This document shows, piece after piece, positions 43,670-53,998 of a stretch of 64,000 bases of DNA. The stretch is from positions 119,126,674 to 119,190,673 of the forward strand of contig CM061243.1 in NCBI GenBank assembly GCA_030848705.1, read 5' to 3'. A program made the position numbers and the translations under genes. The notes beneath the pieces are model-generated. The model ran no database searches. It worked only from the letters and a program-made list of their open reading frames with translations, and was not told the origin of the DNA. Source of the DNA: Heracleum sosnowskyi. Taxonomy: Eukaryota > Streptophyta > Magnoliopsida > Apiales > Apiaceae. The first letter of the stretch is position 1; the number at the start of each line of letters is the position of its first letter.

Positions 43670-44804
43670 AAACTTCAACTATTTGTATTATGACAAAAAT
43701 TACAAATTTCTTAAATATTCTTAGACGTCATAATAAAACTTTTTTAGTGCGTACATGTTATAATATAAAAGGTTAATCATGGAAACATAATCGATTTTTA
43801 TATAATAATTGTGTTTCCTGTGAATTTGAATGTAAGCAAGAGATTTCAATTTTAGTTTAGTTAAGAAAAAAAACTTAACATTTGTTTAATTGAATTCTGA
43901 ATATGATTGATTTTTATATATTTATTGTTTTTACTATGAATTTGAATGTAAATAAAGAAATTCAATTCTCTAAATATGATTAGTTAAAAAATTTTATGAG
44001 ATAATAGTATTGAATAACTAATTAATTTTCAAAATCACAAAAAGAATATATCAAAAACTACATAAAAAGATAACATTCAATATTATTATTATTAAATATA
44101 GAAATCAATTAAAACAAATTGGAAAAAATTGTATCCACAAAGTCTTTTTGTGCAGCCTATTACAATATACAATAAGTCTCTATTTGTGTTCCAACATATC
44201 CAAAGGTAGAAAAATTCTCTACCTAAACGTTTTCAAATTCGTATTTTCAATAGTTTTTTTTTCGAAAATCCAACCGTACGGATTAAAAGATTACGCAAAA
44301 ATTAGTGGGTATACAAAATTACATAGAAATTGATTTTGTATATGATGCAATTTTAAATCAAAAAATGATACAAAATCTAAGCCATTACATTTATATTGTA
44401 AACAATATATAAAATATCATGTTAAATTAAATGTATTCTTAAAGGATAAAATTTATAAAATTTTGCACACCTACTTATTTTTGCATAAAAATTTTATCGG
44501 TATGGTTAGATTTACGTAAAAATTGATAAATACATGATTTTAAGCCGCTTAGGTAGAGAATTTTTCTACCGTGCCAGGTAAATTGTTTTTACACAAATAA
44601 AAAAACTGATTAACAATAGTATTTAAATATGCACATATATAACCTGCAAAATCTCAAGTTACAGATGTTAGAAAGAAGAAAATAAATTAAAATATACAAA
44701 CAATTATCATCAATATGCAATGTTATTAATGCACACGAATTATCATAATATCCTCAAATTTTTGACATGAGGAGAACTAATTAGTATGTCATACTTTTAT
44801 AGGC

Positions 44805-46740
44805 AACTAGCTCCCTAACCCGTGCAAGGCACGGGTTTGCTTTAAATAATAGGTTTCATTGATATATTATTTGTTGTATTTTGTTTCCTTGATTGTAATC
44901 TATGTATATAATAATTTCCGAACAATTTTAAAGGGGTAAGAAGGTAATTTCACTTTCAAAAATAATTTTAAAAATAGCCACGTTAGCATTGTTATAAATC
45001 TAATCATTAATGTTATTAATTAAATATGGTTATCACAATCAATCATGCATTTTATTGTTTTTTTCACTAATTATGCTAAGTTTTGAAATCAAATTTTAGA
45101 TTACTACAAATAAATTAAGTTATGCACATTAACATCTTTACATTTGGTATATCCAAAAATTAGATCTTCAAAAAATTTCTATTCCTTTCTTTGATCCTCT
45201 CAATTTATTTTCTCTTCCTTGAACACTATCAAATCAATATTCAATTTTGATTTTAATATAATTCAAAATTAATTAACTTAATTTAATTTTTTTAATCTCA
45301 ATATATGTTTTTTTTCTATAAATCAATGATATATGCATGTGTAAGATTCTACTATACGATGAAAATTTCTTAGTTTTAATTTCTTAATGCTTAATCATAT
45401 AGTATTTTTATTATTTAATTGGTACATCAATCAGACGACATGATATAAATATTTATCACTTAAGTTATCTAATCATCACAAAATTATGTTAAAAAAGAAA
45501 ATAAATCATCTTGGATCTTTTTTTGATAAAAAAATTTAAATTTAAATTTTGAATAATTTATTAGATTGACCAAGATTTTTTGAAACTTAAATGGTGAGTT
45601 TTGAAAATAATTATATTTACTTATAAGTATAACTTCTTTTCTCTAAAATAAAAATAAAATGTACATAGTTTATCAAATCAAATTTTATATTAACGGTCCT
45701 ATAAATCTACTAATAAATCACTTTTGTTTTCTCTAAAATAAAAATAATCATTGACTTAATTGAGTCAAACAATTTGAATCAAGATTTACAAAGTTAAAAA
45801 TTTCTCAAATATCTTTCAAACACGTCTTATATCTTCATAGTTGAAGCTCCTTATGAGCTACCATCATATCTCGAAAGACACCTTCAAATCCAAATTCAAA
45901 ATCTTAAATATATTTTATAAAAAAAATTTATAAATATTTTAATACTTTTATAAACATCAAACCCACTTTCTTCTAACAGCAAGTAAACTCATGGTCAAAT
46001 GTTGCAAGCAAAAAGATTAATTTATCGTAAAAAAAACAATTACAAAACGAATTTCTACCTATAAATTATAATTATAGGTTTTATCATTAAATAAATCAAA
46101 AGGATGTGATATAGTTAATAAATAAAGAAAATTGGAAGCCCGTGCGCGGAACGCGGGCAAGAAAACACTAGTTGATTATAGTGGAAGAAAAATTATAAAA
46201 TAGTTGTTATTATATGTTTATCAAGGTTTATTATAATTTTAGACATATGTATTTTGACACACATGTATAATGCTAACAAACCTCTAACTCGCTTGCAAAG
46301 GAATAACAACAAAATATTTTGAGCATTGGTTCGATTCCCAAATCTAGCATAATTAAATCTAGTTTTTGCATAAATATATAACATGGTTGAACCGTGGAAT
46401 AAAATATTTCCCCAAAAAGTGTATGTTGTAGTATTAGAGTAACTATATACTATTCAATATTCTAGAAATGATATAAACCAATATTTATTTACTCAAAAAT
46501 AAAAATCAGAAAAAATGGGAGAAAATGTGGTTTATGTAATAAGAGGTTTGAAAGTAATCTCAAAACAAGGTGTAGCACAATTGGCTATGCTATGAGTTCA
46601 ATTGTGTAGAAGGTCATTGGTTCGATTCTTTGCTATGTCATAATATTTTTAGACTTAACTAAAGGGTTAGAGGGGTAAGAATGTAATCTTACGCGAATAA
46701 AATCACTCCCCAAAAACATCATGTTCCAGTATTAGATATA
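44805..46740 (-). mobile_element. Helitron-like element inserted in repeat copy 2
   Basis: The left edge ACTAGCTCCCTAACCCGTGC contains the perfect hairpin CCCGTGC-AAG-GCACGGG (44818-44834). On the minus strand that is hairpin, short spacer, then CTAGT, the standard Helitron 3' end. The right edge on the minus strand starts TCTATATCTAATACTGG (about 46727). A second hairpin-CTAG end in plus orientation (46140-46173, CGCGGAACGCGGGC, then CACTAGTTG) and a second copy of the 5' end (about 46420-46445) suggest a nested or rearranged element. No Rep/helicase gene is present. Confidence 0.55.
46573..46628 (+). other. tRNA-like pol III promoter boxes (SINE-like)
   Basis: An A-box-like TAGCACAATTGG (46573-46584) and a B-box GGTTCGATTC (46619-46628) lie 46 bp apart, as in tRNA genes (consensus TRGCNNAGYNGG and GGTTCGANTCC). 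The surrounding text does not fold as a functional tRNA. A related unit 300 bp upstream has the B-box GGTTCGATTCC (about 46328-46338). This suggests a tRNA-derived SINE piece inside a transposon. Confidence 0.5.
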
Positions 46741-46838
46741 GAATAGATAGATTTAAGATATAATATAAAGATAAAATATAGATTAAATTCTAAATAGGAT
46801 TATAATATAAATATTTATAAAGATTAAATCCCAAATAG

Positions 46839-47690
46839 GATTTGATAGTATGTAATTTGTAAAGGGCCAATTCACCTATTAAAATCAAGCCAAGTCTAAA
46901 ACAGTGCCTGCAAGGTCCACAATGTCTGCAAGGTCCACAAAGCTTACAATGTCCACCAAGCCCATAAGGATTGGACATGACACATTGCACAACATACAAG
47001 TACGAACAAGACAAAGCTGACAAAAGATGGACACTAACACCCGACCAAGACCCTAATTTGCAGCTCATGTCCCTCACATGGACACTCAGTCATGTACACT
47101 GCACATGACATGAGCGTAGTCACTTCAATGTAGGGGGTTCACAACATTCATTACACTTTCACTATATTCAATTTCTGATAGGTTTTGCTCTACCTTCTCT
47201 CTAATTTCTCTATCTATATATCTGTATTATGATTTCCGTCCACCGGATACTTATTCTCACGCCGGAGGTGCTTACGGGGACATAACCCCCGCGGGCATTT
47301 CTGTTTCAAGAAGCTTGGAGGCGATTTCGGTAAAGTTCAGACAAGGCATATACAACGGATGTAGTAAAATCAAACTGATTGTCATCTCTCTAGACATAAT
47401 TTGTATGATCATGCGTAATAACATGAACACAATTAATTTCTAATGTATAAAAAAAACATAATTATAATCATGTATTGGCGAGCAAAACAACAAAACCTAT
47501 AAAAGACATGAGAAGAAGAAGTGCAGGAGGACAAATTTGCAGAGCCAATTTATATATACACATCTATAGATTTAAAAGTGGTAATGTTTTTTCAAATAAT
47601 CATAATGCTTATATAAAACGGAAAATTTTGTAAAATTATTTCCTTACCTAAAAATTAGAATCTTAAAAGCGAAAATTTTGATATAAGTTG
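46839..47690. mobile_element. LTR-like insertion (possible gypsy LTR fragment)
   Basis: This block interrupts repeat copy 2. Around 47225-47310, TTTCCGTCCACCGGATAC, CACGCCGGAGGTGCTTACGG and CATAACCCCCGCGGGC stand out from the AT-rich DNA and resemble the GC-rich 3' part of plant Ty3/gypsy LTRs. Upstream, GCAAGGTCCACAATGTCT-type units repeat (about 46910-46950). I could not define ends or a target duplication. Confidence 0.4.
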
Positions 47691-48129
47691 AGATAAAAAT
47701 TTCAGATTTTAAAAAGGATTGTATTTTATATATTTACTGTCTTCCCTATAAATTGGAATGTAAATAAAAAAATTTAATTTTATTGAATTAAAATTGAGAA
47801 GCTCTAAAAAAAGTAATAAGTATTTTCCGGTGATGATTTTTCTTTTATGCATATAAAGAAGCAGATTTAGTTTCCTAAATTAATAAATATTTAAAAGGTA
47901 GTTGATATTTTTTCTATCCTATAAATTCGAATTCAAATAAAGAAATTTAATTTTATTGAATTGAAATTCAGGATCCCAAGATATATATATATATTTTTAA
48001 TATCATGAATATTTAATATTATGAAACAAACATGATGTGAGAGTTTATTACCCAACCTTGTGGGGTCGCAGATATTACAAATGCTGGACGTGGTGGTTTA
48101 CTCTAAAGAGGGTGACGGTGACAGTGGTA

Positions 48130-48229
48130 TATAGGGGTGAACATGGATCGAACAAATTGATTAATCCGATCCAAATCGGTTCTATTTTCGATCGATCCAC
48201 ACCGAATTATGTTAAATTAATACGTATTT
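48130..48229. mobile_element. Left end of a hAT-like element, split by a retroposed insert
   Basis: TATAGGGGTGAACATGGATC (48130) followed by CCGATCCAAATCGG-type text is the standard start of a large family of plant hAT MITEs. Its continuation appears beyond the retroposed insert at 49091 (GTATTTGGGTTAAAA, AACCCAATCC). The right end is cut by the Helitron-like element at 49197. Confidence 0.5.
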
Positions 48230-49090
48230 TGGTGAAAATGAAACCATTTCCTACCCAGTTGAAACGTGAATAGAAGGGTTAATGAGAGTCGACCCCCTGC
48301 CATCATAGCCGCCTCCCTCCCCCTTTTTCTCCATCTACAGCTTCGTTTCCCCCATCAATCCATTCTCCAATCCTTCTCTCAATTATCTAAACATTTAGAT
48401 TTTGAGTCCGATTCTGCAAATAACCTTTAGATCTATCTTGATTTTGAGTCCGATTCTGCAAATAAAAAATACCTTTAGATTCAAATTCTCCTCAACATCA
48501 TACCAAAATTTGGTGTAATTCTGAGTTCTTTGAATTTTTGGTGTTAGTCTCGCCTATTGGCGTGTGTCTGGCTTGTTACCCTTTTATTGGGATGTTAAGG
48601 TATGTTCTTTTGATGTTGGTATGTGTTTTGTTCCTCGTTACTTTGAAAATGATTTATGTGGTTTTGTGGGAGATCTGTAATTCGTGCATTGGATTTGGGC
48701 TGGTGTCGGATATTGCAAGAGCTTACTTTTCACAACTAAAATTTGTTCATCTTATGAGATCTTTCACCTGCGGCATGTCTATAGCTGGTTTTCGGCATGT
48801 AGATAGCTGGGGTGTGTCTGAACATTGGGCTACAGGTGGTGCGTACGTGAAGGTCATTTGTGATATTACTGGTTCCAGGATTGGTGCAGGGTTGATAGAT
48901 CGGGAAGCCATTTTAATCTTTTCTAGTTCAAAGAATTTAGAAATTCATAATGTTAAACAGTCTGAAAACATAAACGGCTATTTGTTTAGCTCGTTTATTT
49001 GTTTCTATTCAGGTTGTAGTGTCAGTTCAGGGGTTTGTCCTGGCTGTGATTCCGTTGATGCAAGTTAATAAAATCTCTTTGTTTGTCAAA
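48230..49090 (+). mobile_element. Retroposed sequence with 11-bp target duplication and short A-tail
   Basis: AATACGTATTT flanks the segment on both sides (48219-48229 and 49091-49101). It ends with AATAAAATCTCTTTG and TTTGTCAAAAA, typical of the 3' tail of plant L1-type retroposons. The 5' part (48290-48390) is C/T-rich like an mRNA leader (CCTCCCTCCCCCTTTTTCTC). A 42-bp direct repeat with GATTTTGAGTCCGATTCTGC occurs at about 48398 and 48440. A frame of 176 codons (48538-49068) shows no known domain and I do not regard it as a gene. A LINE deletion derivative or retroposed transcript are both possible. Confidence 0.6.
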
Positions 49091-49196
49091 AATACGTATT
49101 TGGGTTAAAAAAAAAATTTAAACCCAATCCTATTGGCAGGGTTACGAATTTTAATTATTTTCTGCTAACCCAACTCAACTCAATAATTTGTTAATA

Positions 49197-50062
49197 CTAG
49201 CTTAAAACCCGTGCGATGCACAGATTATTATTAATTATTATTATTTTTATTATTTATGTTTTAATATTCTATTAATCTGCATTTGCTAAAAAAAATAAGT
49301 AGGCGTGTTAAACTTTTTTAAATAATTAAAAGTATTAAAATAGATTTTAAAATAAATTAATAACTGTTTGTCCGTGATATTTTTGGAAAAGGGGGTCTTA
49401 GTAAGGAAAAATAGAAAAAGTAACATGTTTTAGCTGAAAAGGTAAAGGTCCGTAATTAAAATTATTTAAATAGGCTTAACAATAAATAAGTAAGGATTTG
49501 TCCGGAATATTTTTGGAAAATGAGGGGTTTAGTAAAGAAAAATCAGAAAGAGTAACATGTTTTAGTTGAAAAAGGTAATTGTCCATGATTTTTTTAGAAA
49601 AAGAGAAGATTTTGTTAGAAAAGATAATGTATTTTAGCTAAAAAGGTAGTTGGTTATAAAAATGTTATTATTTAATAATTTTTTTTAGAAAATGAAAAAA
49701 TAGAAAAAATAACATAATTAAAAGTATTAAAATAGATTTTAAAATAAATAAGTAAGGATTTGCCCGTGATATTTTTGGAAAATGAGGGATTTTAGTAAGA
49801 AAAAATAGAAAGAGTAGCATGTTTTTTGTTAAAAAGGATAATCGTCCGTGTTTTTTTTAGAAAAAGAGAGGATTTTGTAAGAAAAATAAATAAAAAAAGG
49901 TAAAGTATTTTAGCTGAAAAGATAATTGGTTATAAATAATGTTATTATTTAGTGATAGTTTAAAAAAAAATAAGTAAGGGTAAATAAGTAAAATCACTAA
50001 GTACCGACCGTCCGTCTATCCGAATACCAAACTTTTAATGTTTCGTCTTTAATAATATAGCT
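49197..50062 (-). mobile_element. Helitron-like element A of a head-to-tail pair
   Basis: The left edge ACTAGCTTAAAACCCGTGCG with the near-perfect hairpin CCCGTGC/GCACAGA reads as a 3' end on the minus strand. The right edge (CTTTTAATGTTTCGTCT, about 50032-50062) is the shared 5' end. Between lie several copies of the TCCGTGATATTTTTGGAAAA / GTAACATGTTTTAGC unit (about 49372, 49500, 49765). There is no coding sequence. Confidence 0.6.
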
Positions 50063-50692
50063 TAAAACCCGTACGATGCACGGGTTGTTTTTAATAATTG
50101 TTAGTTTTATTATTTATATTTTATATTTTATTAATTGCATTTATTAAAAAAAAATAAGTAGGCGTGTTAAACATTTTAAAATAATTAAAAGTATTAAAAT
50201 GAATTTTAAAATAAATATGTAACGGTTTGTCCGTGATATTTTGGAAAAAGAGGGGTTTTAGTAATAAAAATAGAAAGTAACGTGTTTTCATTGAATTTGA
50301 AAATATAAAAGTAACGATTTGCTCGTGATATTTTTGAAAAAAGAGGGGGTTTAGTAAGAAAAATAGAAAATGTGACATTTTTCAGTGGAAAAATGTAATT
50401 GTCAAATAAAAGTATTAAAATAGATTTTAAAGTAAATATGTAAGCGTTTTCTCGTGATATATTTGAAAAATGAAGGATTTTAGCAAAGGAAATAGAAAAA
50501 GTAACATGTTTTAGCTCAAAAGGAAATTGCCCCTGATTTTTTAAGAAAAAAATGGTAATATAATTTAATTGAAATAGTAACTGATTATAATAATTAAATA
50601 GACAATTAAATAAGGCAAATATCGTATCAAAAAAATAGGTAAAAAAACAGGTACCAAAACTTTCAATGTTTCGTATTTGATAATATAGTATA
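50063..50692 (-). mobile_element. Helitron-like element B, directly abutting element A
   Basis: The left edge CTTAAAACCCGTACGATGCA with the hairpin CCCGTAC/GCACGGG begins right where element A ends. The right edge ACTTTCAATGTTTCGTAT (about 50660-50692) is the same 5' end type. Internal CGTGATATTTT units match element A. The pair shares orientation and design. Confidence 0.6.
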
Positions 50693-51264
50693 GATAGAGA
50701 GATATATTCATAATATTAGTATTTTGTGCTACTAAATGGAATAGCCCGTGATATTTTTGAGGTTTTCGTTAAGAGAAATATTAGTTAGAAAATATAAAAA
50801 AAAATATACGTTTTGGAAAAAAAAGCTAATCGGTTAGTCATTAATAATTATATTATTATTATTTTATTTTATTAAATAGAACTATTCGTGATATTTTTGG
50901 AAAATTAGAGGTTTTATGTAGGAAAAATAGAAAATTAGAAATTTTAGTTAGAAAATATAAAAAAGAATATACACTTTGGCTAAAAATGGTAATGAGTTAT
51001 TTATTAGCAATTATAACCTTATTATGTTATTTTATTAAATGAAATTGTCTGTGATATTTTTGGAAAATGAGATGTTTTAGTTAGGAAAAATAGAAAAGAT
51101 ATTCTATATACAAATTTTAATATTTTATCTGACGGTTCTCAATGATTTGATCAAAAATATCTAACGGCTATGAATGTAGTGACCAGACTACAAAAACTTT
51201 CATGACCAGATTACAAAACTTTCAATGTTTCGTCTTTAATATAATAGTATATATAGTATAGATT
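50693..51264 (-). mobile_element. Third Helitron-like segment with shared 5' end
   Basis: It continues the GCCCGTGATATTTTTG / ACACTTTGGCTAAAAA units known from 6.9-9.0 kb and ends in ACTTTCAATGTTTCGTCT (about 51215) and TATAGTATAGA. No hairpin 3' end is evident, so it is probably truncated. Confidence 0.5.
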
Positions 51265-51845
51265 TGGCCGTATAGTGATCGTACACGGACCAGATTGATT
51301 TTAATTTTTTCTTAAATTGGTTTTAATATTTTATTGAAATAAACATAGAATTTATAAATTTAAAAGAATTAGGAAAAAAATTAAATTGGTGCTACAATAA
51401 TAATAAATTTTTTTATTAAAATTTAGATAATCACTTTACTGTTTGGGCTCTATCTTGAGTTTTAGACAACAGATTTTAACGATTTTACAGCCCACGCGAG
51501 GCTAACAAAATTATCTTTAATTTAATAATGGTTTAATAATTATTATCTAACTGGAACTATCCATAAACTAAAGATAAAAGATAATTACGAATTTTTACAT
51601 AAAGATTTCTATTCAATATAGAATATCCATTTATAATTGGTTTAAATTATCAAAATACACCCTTTAGTATTTAAATACTATCCTATTATTAATCAAATAC
51701 AATTTTTAATATTATATCTAACGGTCCTCGTCTATTTGAATATTTATAGTTTTATAATCCAACGGATTGTATACTTTTGGTAGTACAGTGACCGATCAAA
51801 GTTTTGGATAAGATCTCCTTTACGCTTATTATATATAAGGAGTTA
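51265..51845. repeat. Repeat module, copy 2 of a close pair (partner 15755-16322)
   Basis: CGTATAGTGATCGTACACGG at the left and CGCTTATTATATATAAGG at the right bound a module matching 15755-16322 with scattered differences. The right end reads TCCTTATATATAATAAGC on the minus strand, a TC-starting end of the second Helitron-like family. Confidence 0.85.
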
Positions 51846-52361
51846 ATGTTGTGTTGGGTAATCCATATAAAATAATGAAAAATCAATTTATTGATAACGA
51901 TAAAATTATCAGCAAATATGTACAATTATTTGGTCAAAATTGATAAGATTTGGGTTTTTCGATAGGATTCAAAAAATAAAAAAGAAAGAAACTGGTAATT
52001 TTATGTTCTTGTATACAACAATTAAGTAACAATTTACTGAAGCACCAGATTTACACTGTAGCTCGTACTTGAGTATATTGATAAAAATTAAAAACATAAG
52101 CTAACTATTCAAGAGAGGAATGAGATTAATGGACATCAGATAATTTAATTAGTTAAGCATTGCTGGCAACGTCGTGCATGGCCAACACATATAAACATTA
52201 GAATGCGAAAACAATGTGCTTTCATCCACGTTTTATTATAACAAAAAGAAATACAACAACCAGTGTAAATAAATAGGGTACATGTATTTATATATATATA
52301 TATATAAGAATTAAACCACGAACTACTCGTTATTCATCTAAATTATTGCTAATCAACTTGA
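51846..52361 (-). other. 3' flank of the E6-like gene
   Basis: Likely 3' untranslated region and intergenic DNA downstream of the minus-strand E6-like gene. A short TATATA run lies at about 52287-52305. No other feature seen. Confidence 0.5.
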
Positions 52362-52997
52362 TCAAGGAACAAATCCCACTTGATTTTGAGGATTATATTC
52401 GAAGTCTTTCAAAGGTCGAAACTCATCATATTTAGACTTGTACTGGCTATTATCATCCCTCGTAGGATTATATTCGTAGTACTTGCCATCCTCCAAAGTC
52501 CTGGTATCACTCATCCCTGGTGCCTCGTTCGCATGAGCATTCTCATCGAATCCATTCATCCCCTGCTTTACGTCGAAGAACTTATCTTCATCAGCTGTTA
52601 ATTCAAATCCTTTATTCGCTGATGCATCCAGGTTTTGCTTGTCCACGCCTTCTGAGGGTTTGGACTTGTCAGGATAGTAAAAATCGTTACTCTCCTTTTC
52701 CTCGCTGTCTTGTGGCACGCTCGCATAAGAACGTTCATCAAAATCGCGAGGGAATCCATTAGTCTCCGAAGAATCTTCTTTAATGTTTCCGGTGAAGTCT
52801 TCTACTGGGATATCACCCTCGCGATTTTCAAAGTTGTAGCCATTAAAATTATTGATTTCTGATGATGGTTTAAGTGCTGGTTGGTCTACTTCTGGATTGA
52901 AGTTGGAAAAGAATTTGCTGTCTCTCGCCTCAACATTGAGAGTGGTAAAAAGAACTACTGCTAGAAGGAAAGAGAGGGCAGTTGCATAGCTAGCCAT
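52362..52997 (-). CDS. E6-like secreted protein (cotton-fibre E6 family)
   Basis: A single-exon frame of 211 residues from ATG 52997 (MASYATALSF); an in-frame ATG at 53057 would lie upstream of the TATA box and is unlikely. Residues 1-24 form a signal peptide (ALSFLLAVVLFTTLNVEA), so the product should enter the secretory path and the cell wall. The mature part is acidic and rich in Asn, Asp, Glu, Tyr and Phe, starting DSKFFSNF. It carries the family block GMSDTRTLEDGKYYEYNP (about 161-178), close to the GMSDTRFLENGKYY of E6 proteins, plus NGYNFENRE. E6 was found as an abundant transcript of elongating cotton fibres; homologues occur across dicots and their biochemical role is unknown. No catalytic motif is visible. 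The recognition rests on these motifs and the composition. Confidence 0.85.
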   Translation of the reverse strand: MASYATALSFLLAVVLFTTLNVEARDSKFFSNFNPEVDQPALKPSSEINNFNGYNFENREGDIPVEDFTGNIKEDSSETNGFPRDFDERSYASVPQDSEEKESNDFYYPDKSKPSEGVDKQNLDASANKGFELTADEDKFFDVKQGMNGFDENAHANEAPGMSDTRTLEDGKYYEYNPTRDDNSQYKSKYDEFRPLKDFEYNPQNQVGFVP

Positions 52998-53044
52998 TGT
53001 ATCGAAGAGTGAATGGATGTGAATTACATAGACGGTTGTTGTTA

Positions 53045-53052
53045 TATTTATA
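53045..53052 (-). promoter_or_regulatory. TATA box of the E6-like gene
   Basis: On the minus strand TATAAATA lies 48 bp before the ATG at 52997. It would give a very short 5' leader of about 15-20 nt. Confidence 0.6.
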
Positions 53053-53057
53053 TGCAA

Positions 53058-53397
53058 AACGTTCCGTATAATTAGGAATCATAATATGTAATTGATTTGC
53101 ATGAGCAATCTCAGGGATTTTTTCGTTACTTTAATTTTAGGACTACATTCTTTCTTATCCTTAATTTCATGTCAATCTTGATTTTCTTTTCCAAACTTTC
53201 CTAATTATGTTACATGTTACACGGTAGAAAAAGATAGTTTCCAAACAAAAATGAACATGTAATAAGTATAATAATGAAGTTATCATAAATAGTATTACAT
53301 TTTAATGATATTTACAATTGGAAGATAAACTTTCTATAATATAAGAGGTGTTGAATAACGAATTTGGAATTTATAAAAAATACGTTCAATTGTTAAA
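53058..53397. other. Upstream region of the E6-like gene
   Basis: About 340 bp of AT-rich DNA between the E6-like promoter and the next transposon stretch. No specific element is supported beyond the TATA box. Confidence 0.4.
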
Positions 53398-53759
53398 ATA
53401 GGTAAGTTTTTTTAAATAATTAAAAGTATTAAAATATGTTTTAAAATATATAAATAAGGGTTGCACTTGATATTTTTGGAAAAGAGAGATTTTAGTGATA
53501 ACAAATATAAAAGGTAATATATTTTAATTTAAAGGTAATTGTCTATGATATTTTTGGAAAAGAAATAGATTTTGTTAGAAAAAAATGTTTTAACTATAAA
53601 AGGCAATCAGTTAGTTACTATTTTTATATTATTTATTAAATATATTATTAAAATAGGTTTTAAAATAAATAAGTAAGGATTGCACCTCATATTTTTGGAA
53701 AACATAGATTTTAGTGATAACAAATATAAAAGATAATGTGTTTTAATTTAAATAAATAA

Positions 53760-53806
<47 letters not shown>

Positions 53807-53998
53807 TGAAGATTTAGTTTTCTCTATTAATAAATATTTAAAAGGCAATTGATATTTTCTCTATCCTATAAATTCAAATTTAAATAAGAAAATTTAATTT
53901 TATTAAATTAAAATTCAGAGGCTCTAGAAAAATAGATAGATAGCTTTCGGACGATTCTAGAGCTCCTTGGGGTTTTCCTTTATATATATAATAAAGAT
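53398..53998 (-). mobile_element. Helitron-like remnant with CTCTAGAATCGTCC end
   Basis: Internal units match 49.4-50.6 kb (GATATTTTTGGAAAA, AATAAATAAGTAAGGATTG). The right end (about 53940-53998: GATTCTAGAGCTCC, then TTTCCTTTATATATATA) matches the ends at 3305-3350. On the minus strand this starts TCTTTATTATATATATAAAGG. No 3' hairpin seen. Confidence 0.45.
53765..53803. repeat. (AT)n microsatellite
   Basis: About 19 AT units without interruption. Confidence 0.95.

Larger units (their letters stand above)
43670..48000. repeat. Dispersed AT-rich repeat, copy 2 (partner 1530-3350), with two insertions
   Basis: The repeat continues as three blocks, 43670-44805, 46741-46838 and 47700-48000, matching 1530-2705, 2710-2790 and 2850-3310. 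The blocks are separated by DNA absent from copy 1: a Helitron-like element (44805-46740) and a gypsy-LTR-like stretch (about 46839-47690). Confidence 0.7.

Noticed and set aside
46573..46628. A genuine tRNA gene
   Set aside because: The boxes fit but the acceptor and anticodon stems do not form convincingly, and it is inside transposon DNA.
48538..49068. Open frame of 176 codons, Cys- and aromatic-rich
   Set aside because: It starts at a GTG, has no family features, and lies inside a retroposed insert with target duplication and an A-tail; the composition looks like non-coding 3' sequence.
53058..53060. Starting the E6-like protein at the upstream ATG (53057)
   Set aside because: That ATG lies upstream of the TATAAATA box (53045-53052), and the ATG at 52997 begins a standard signal peptide.
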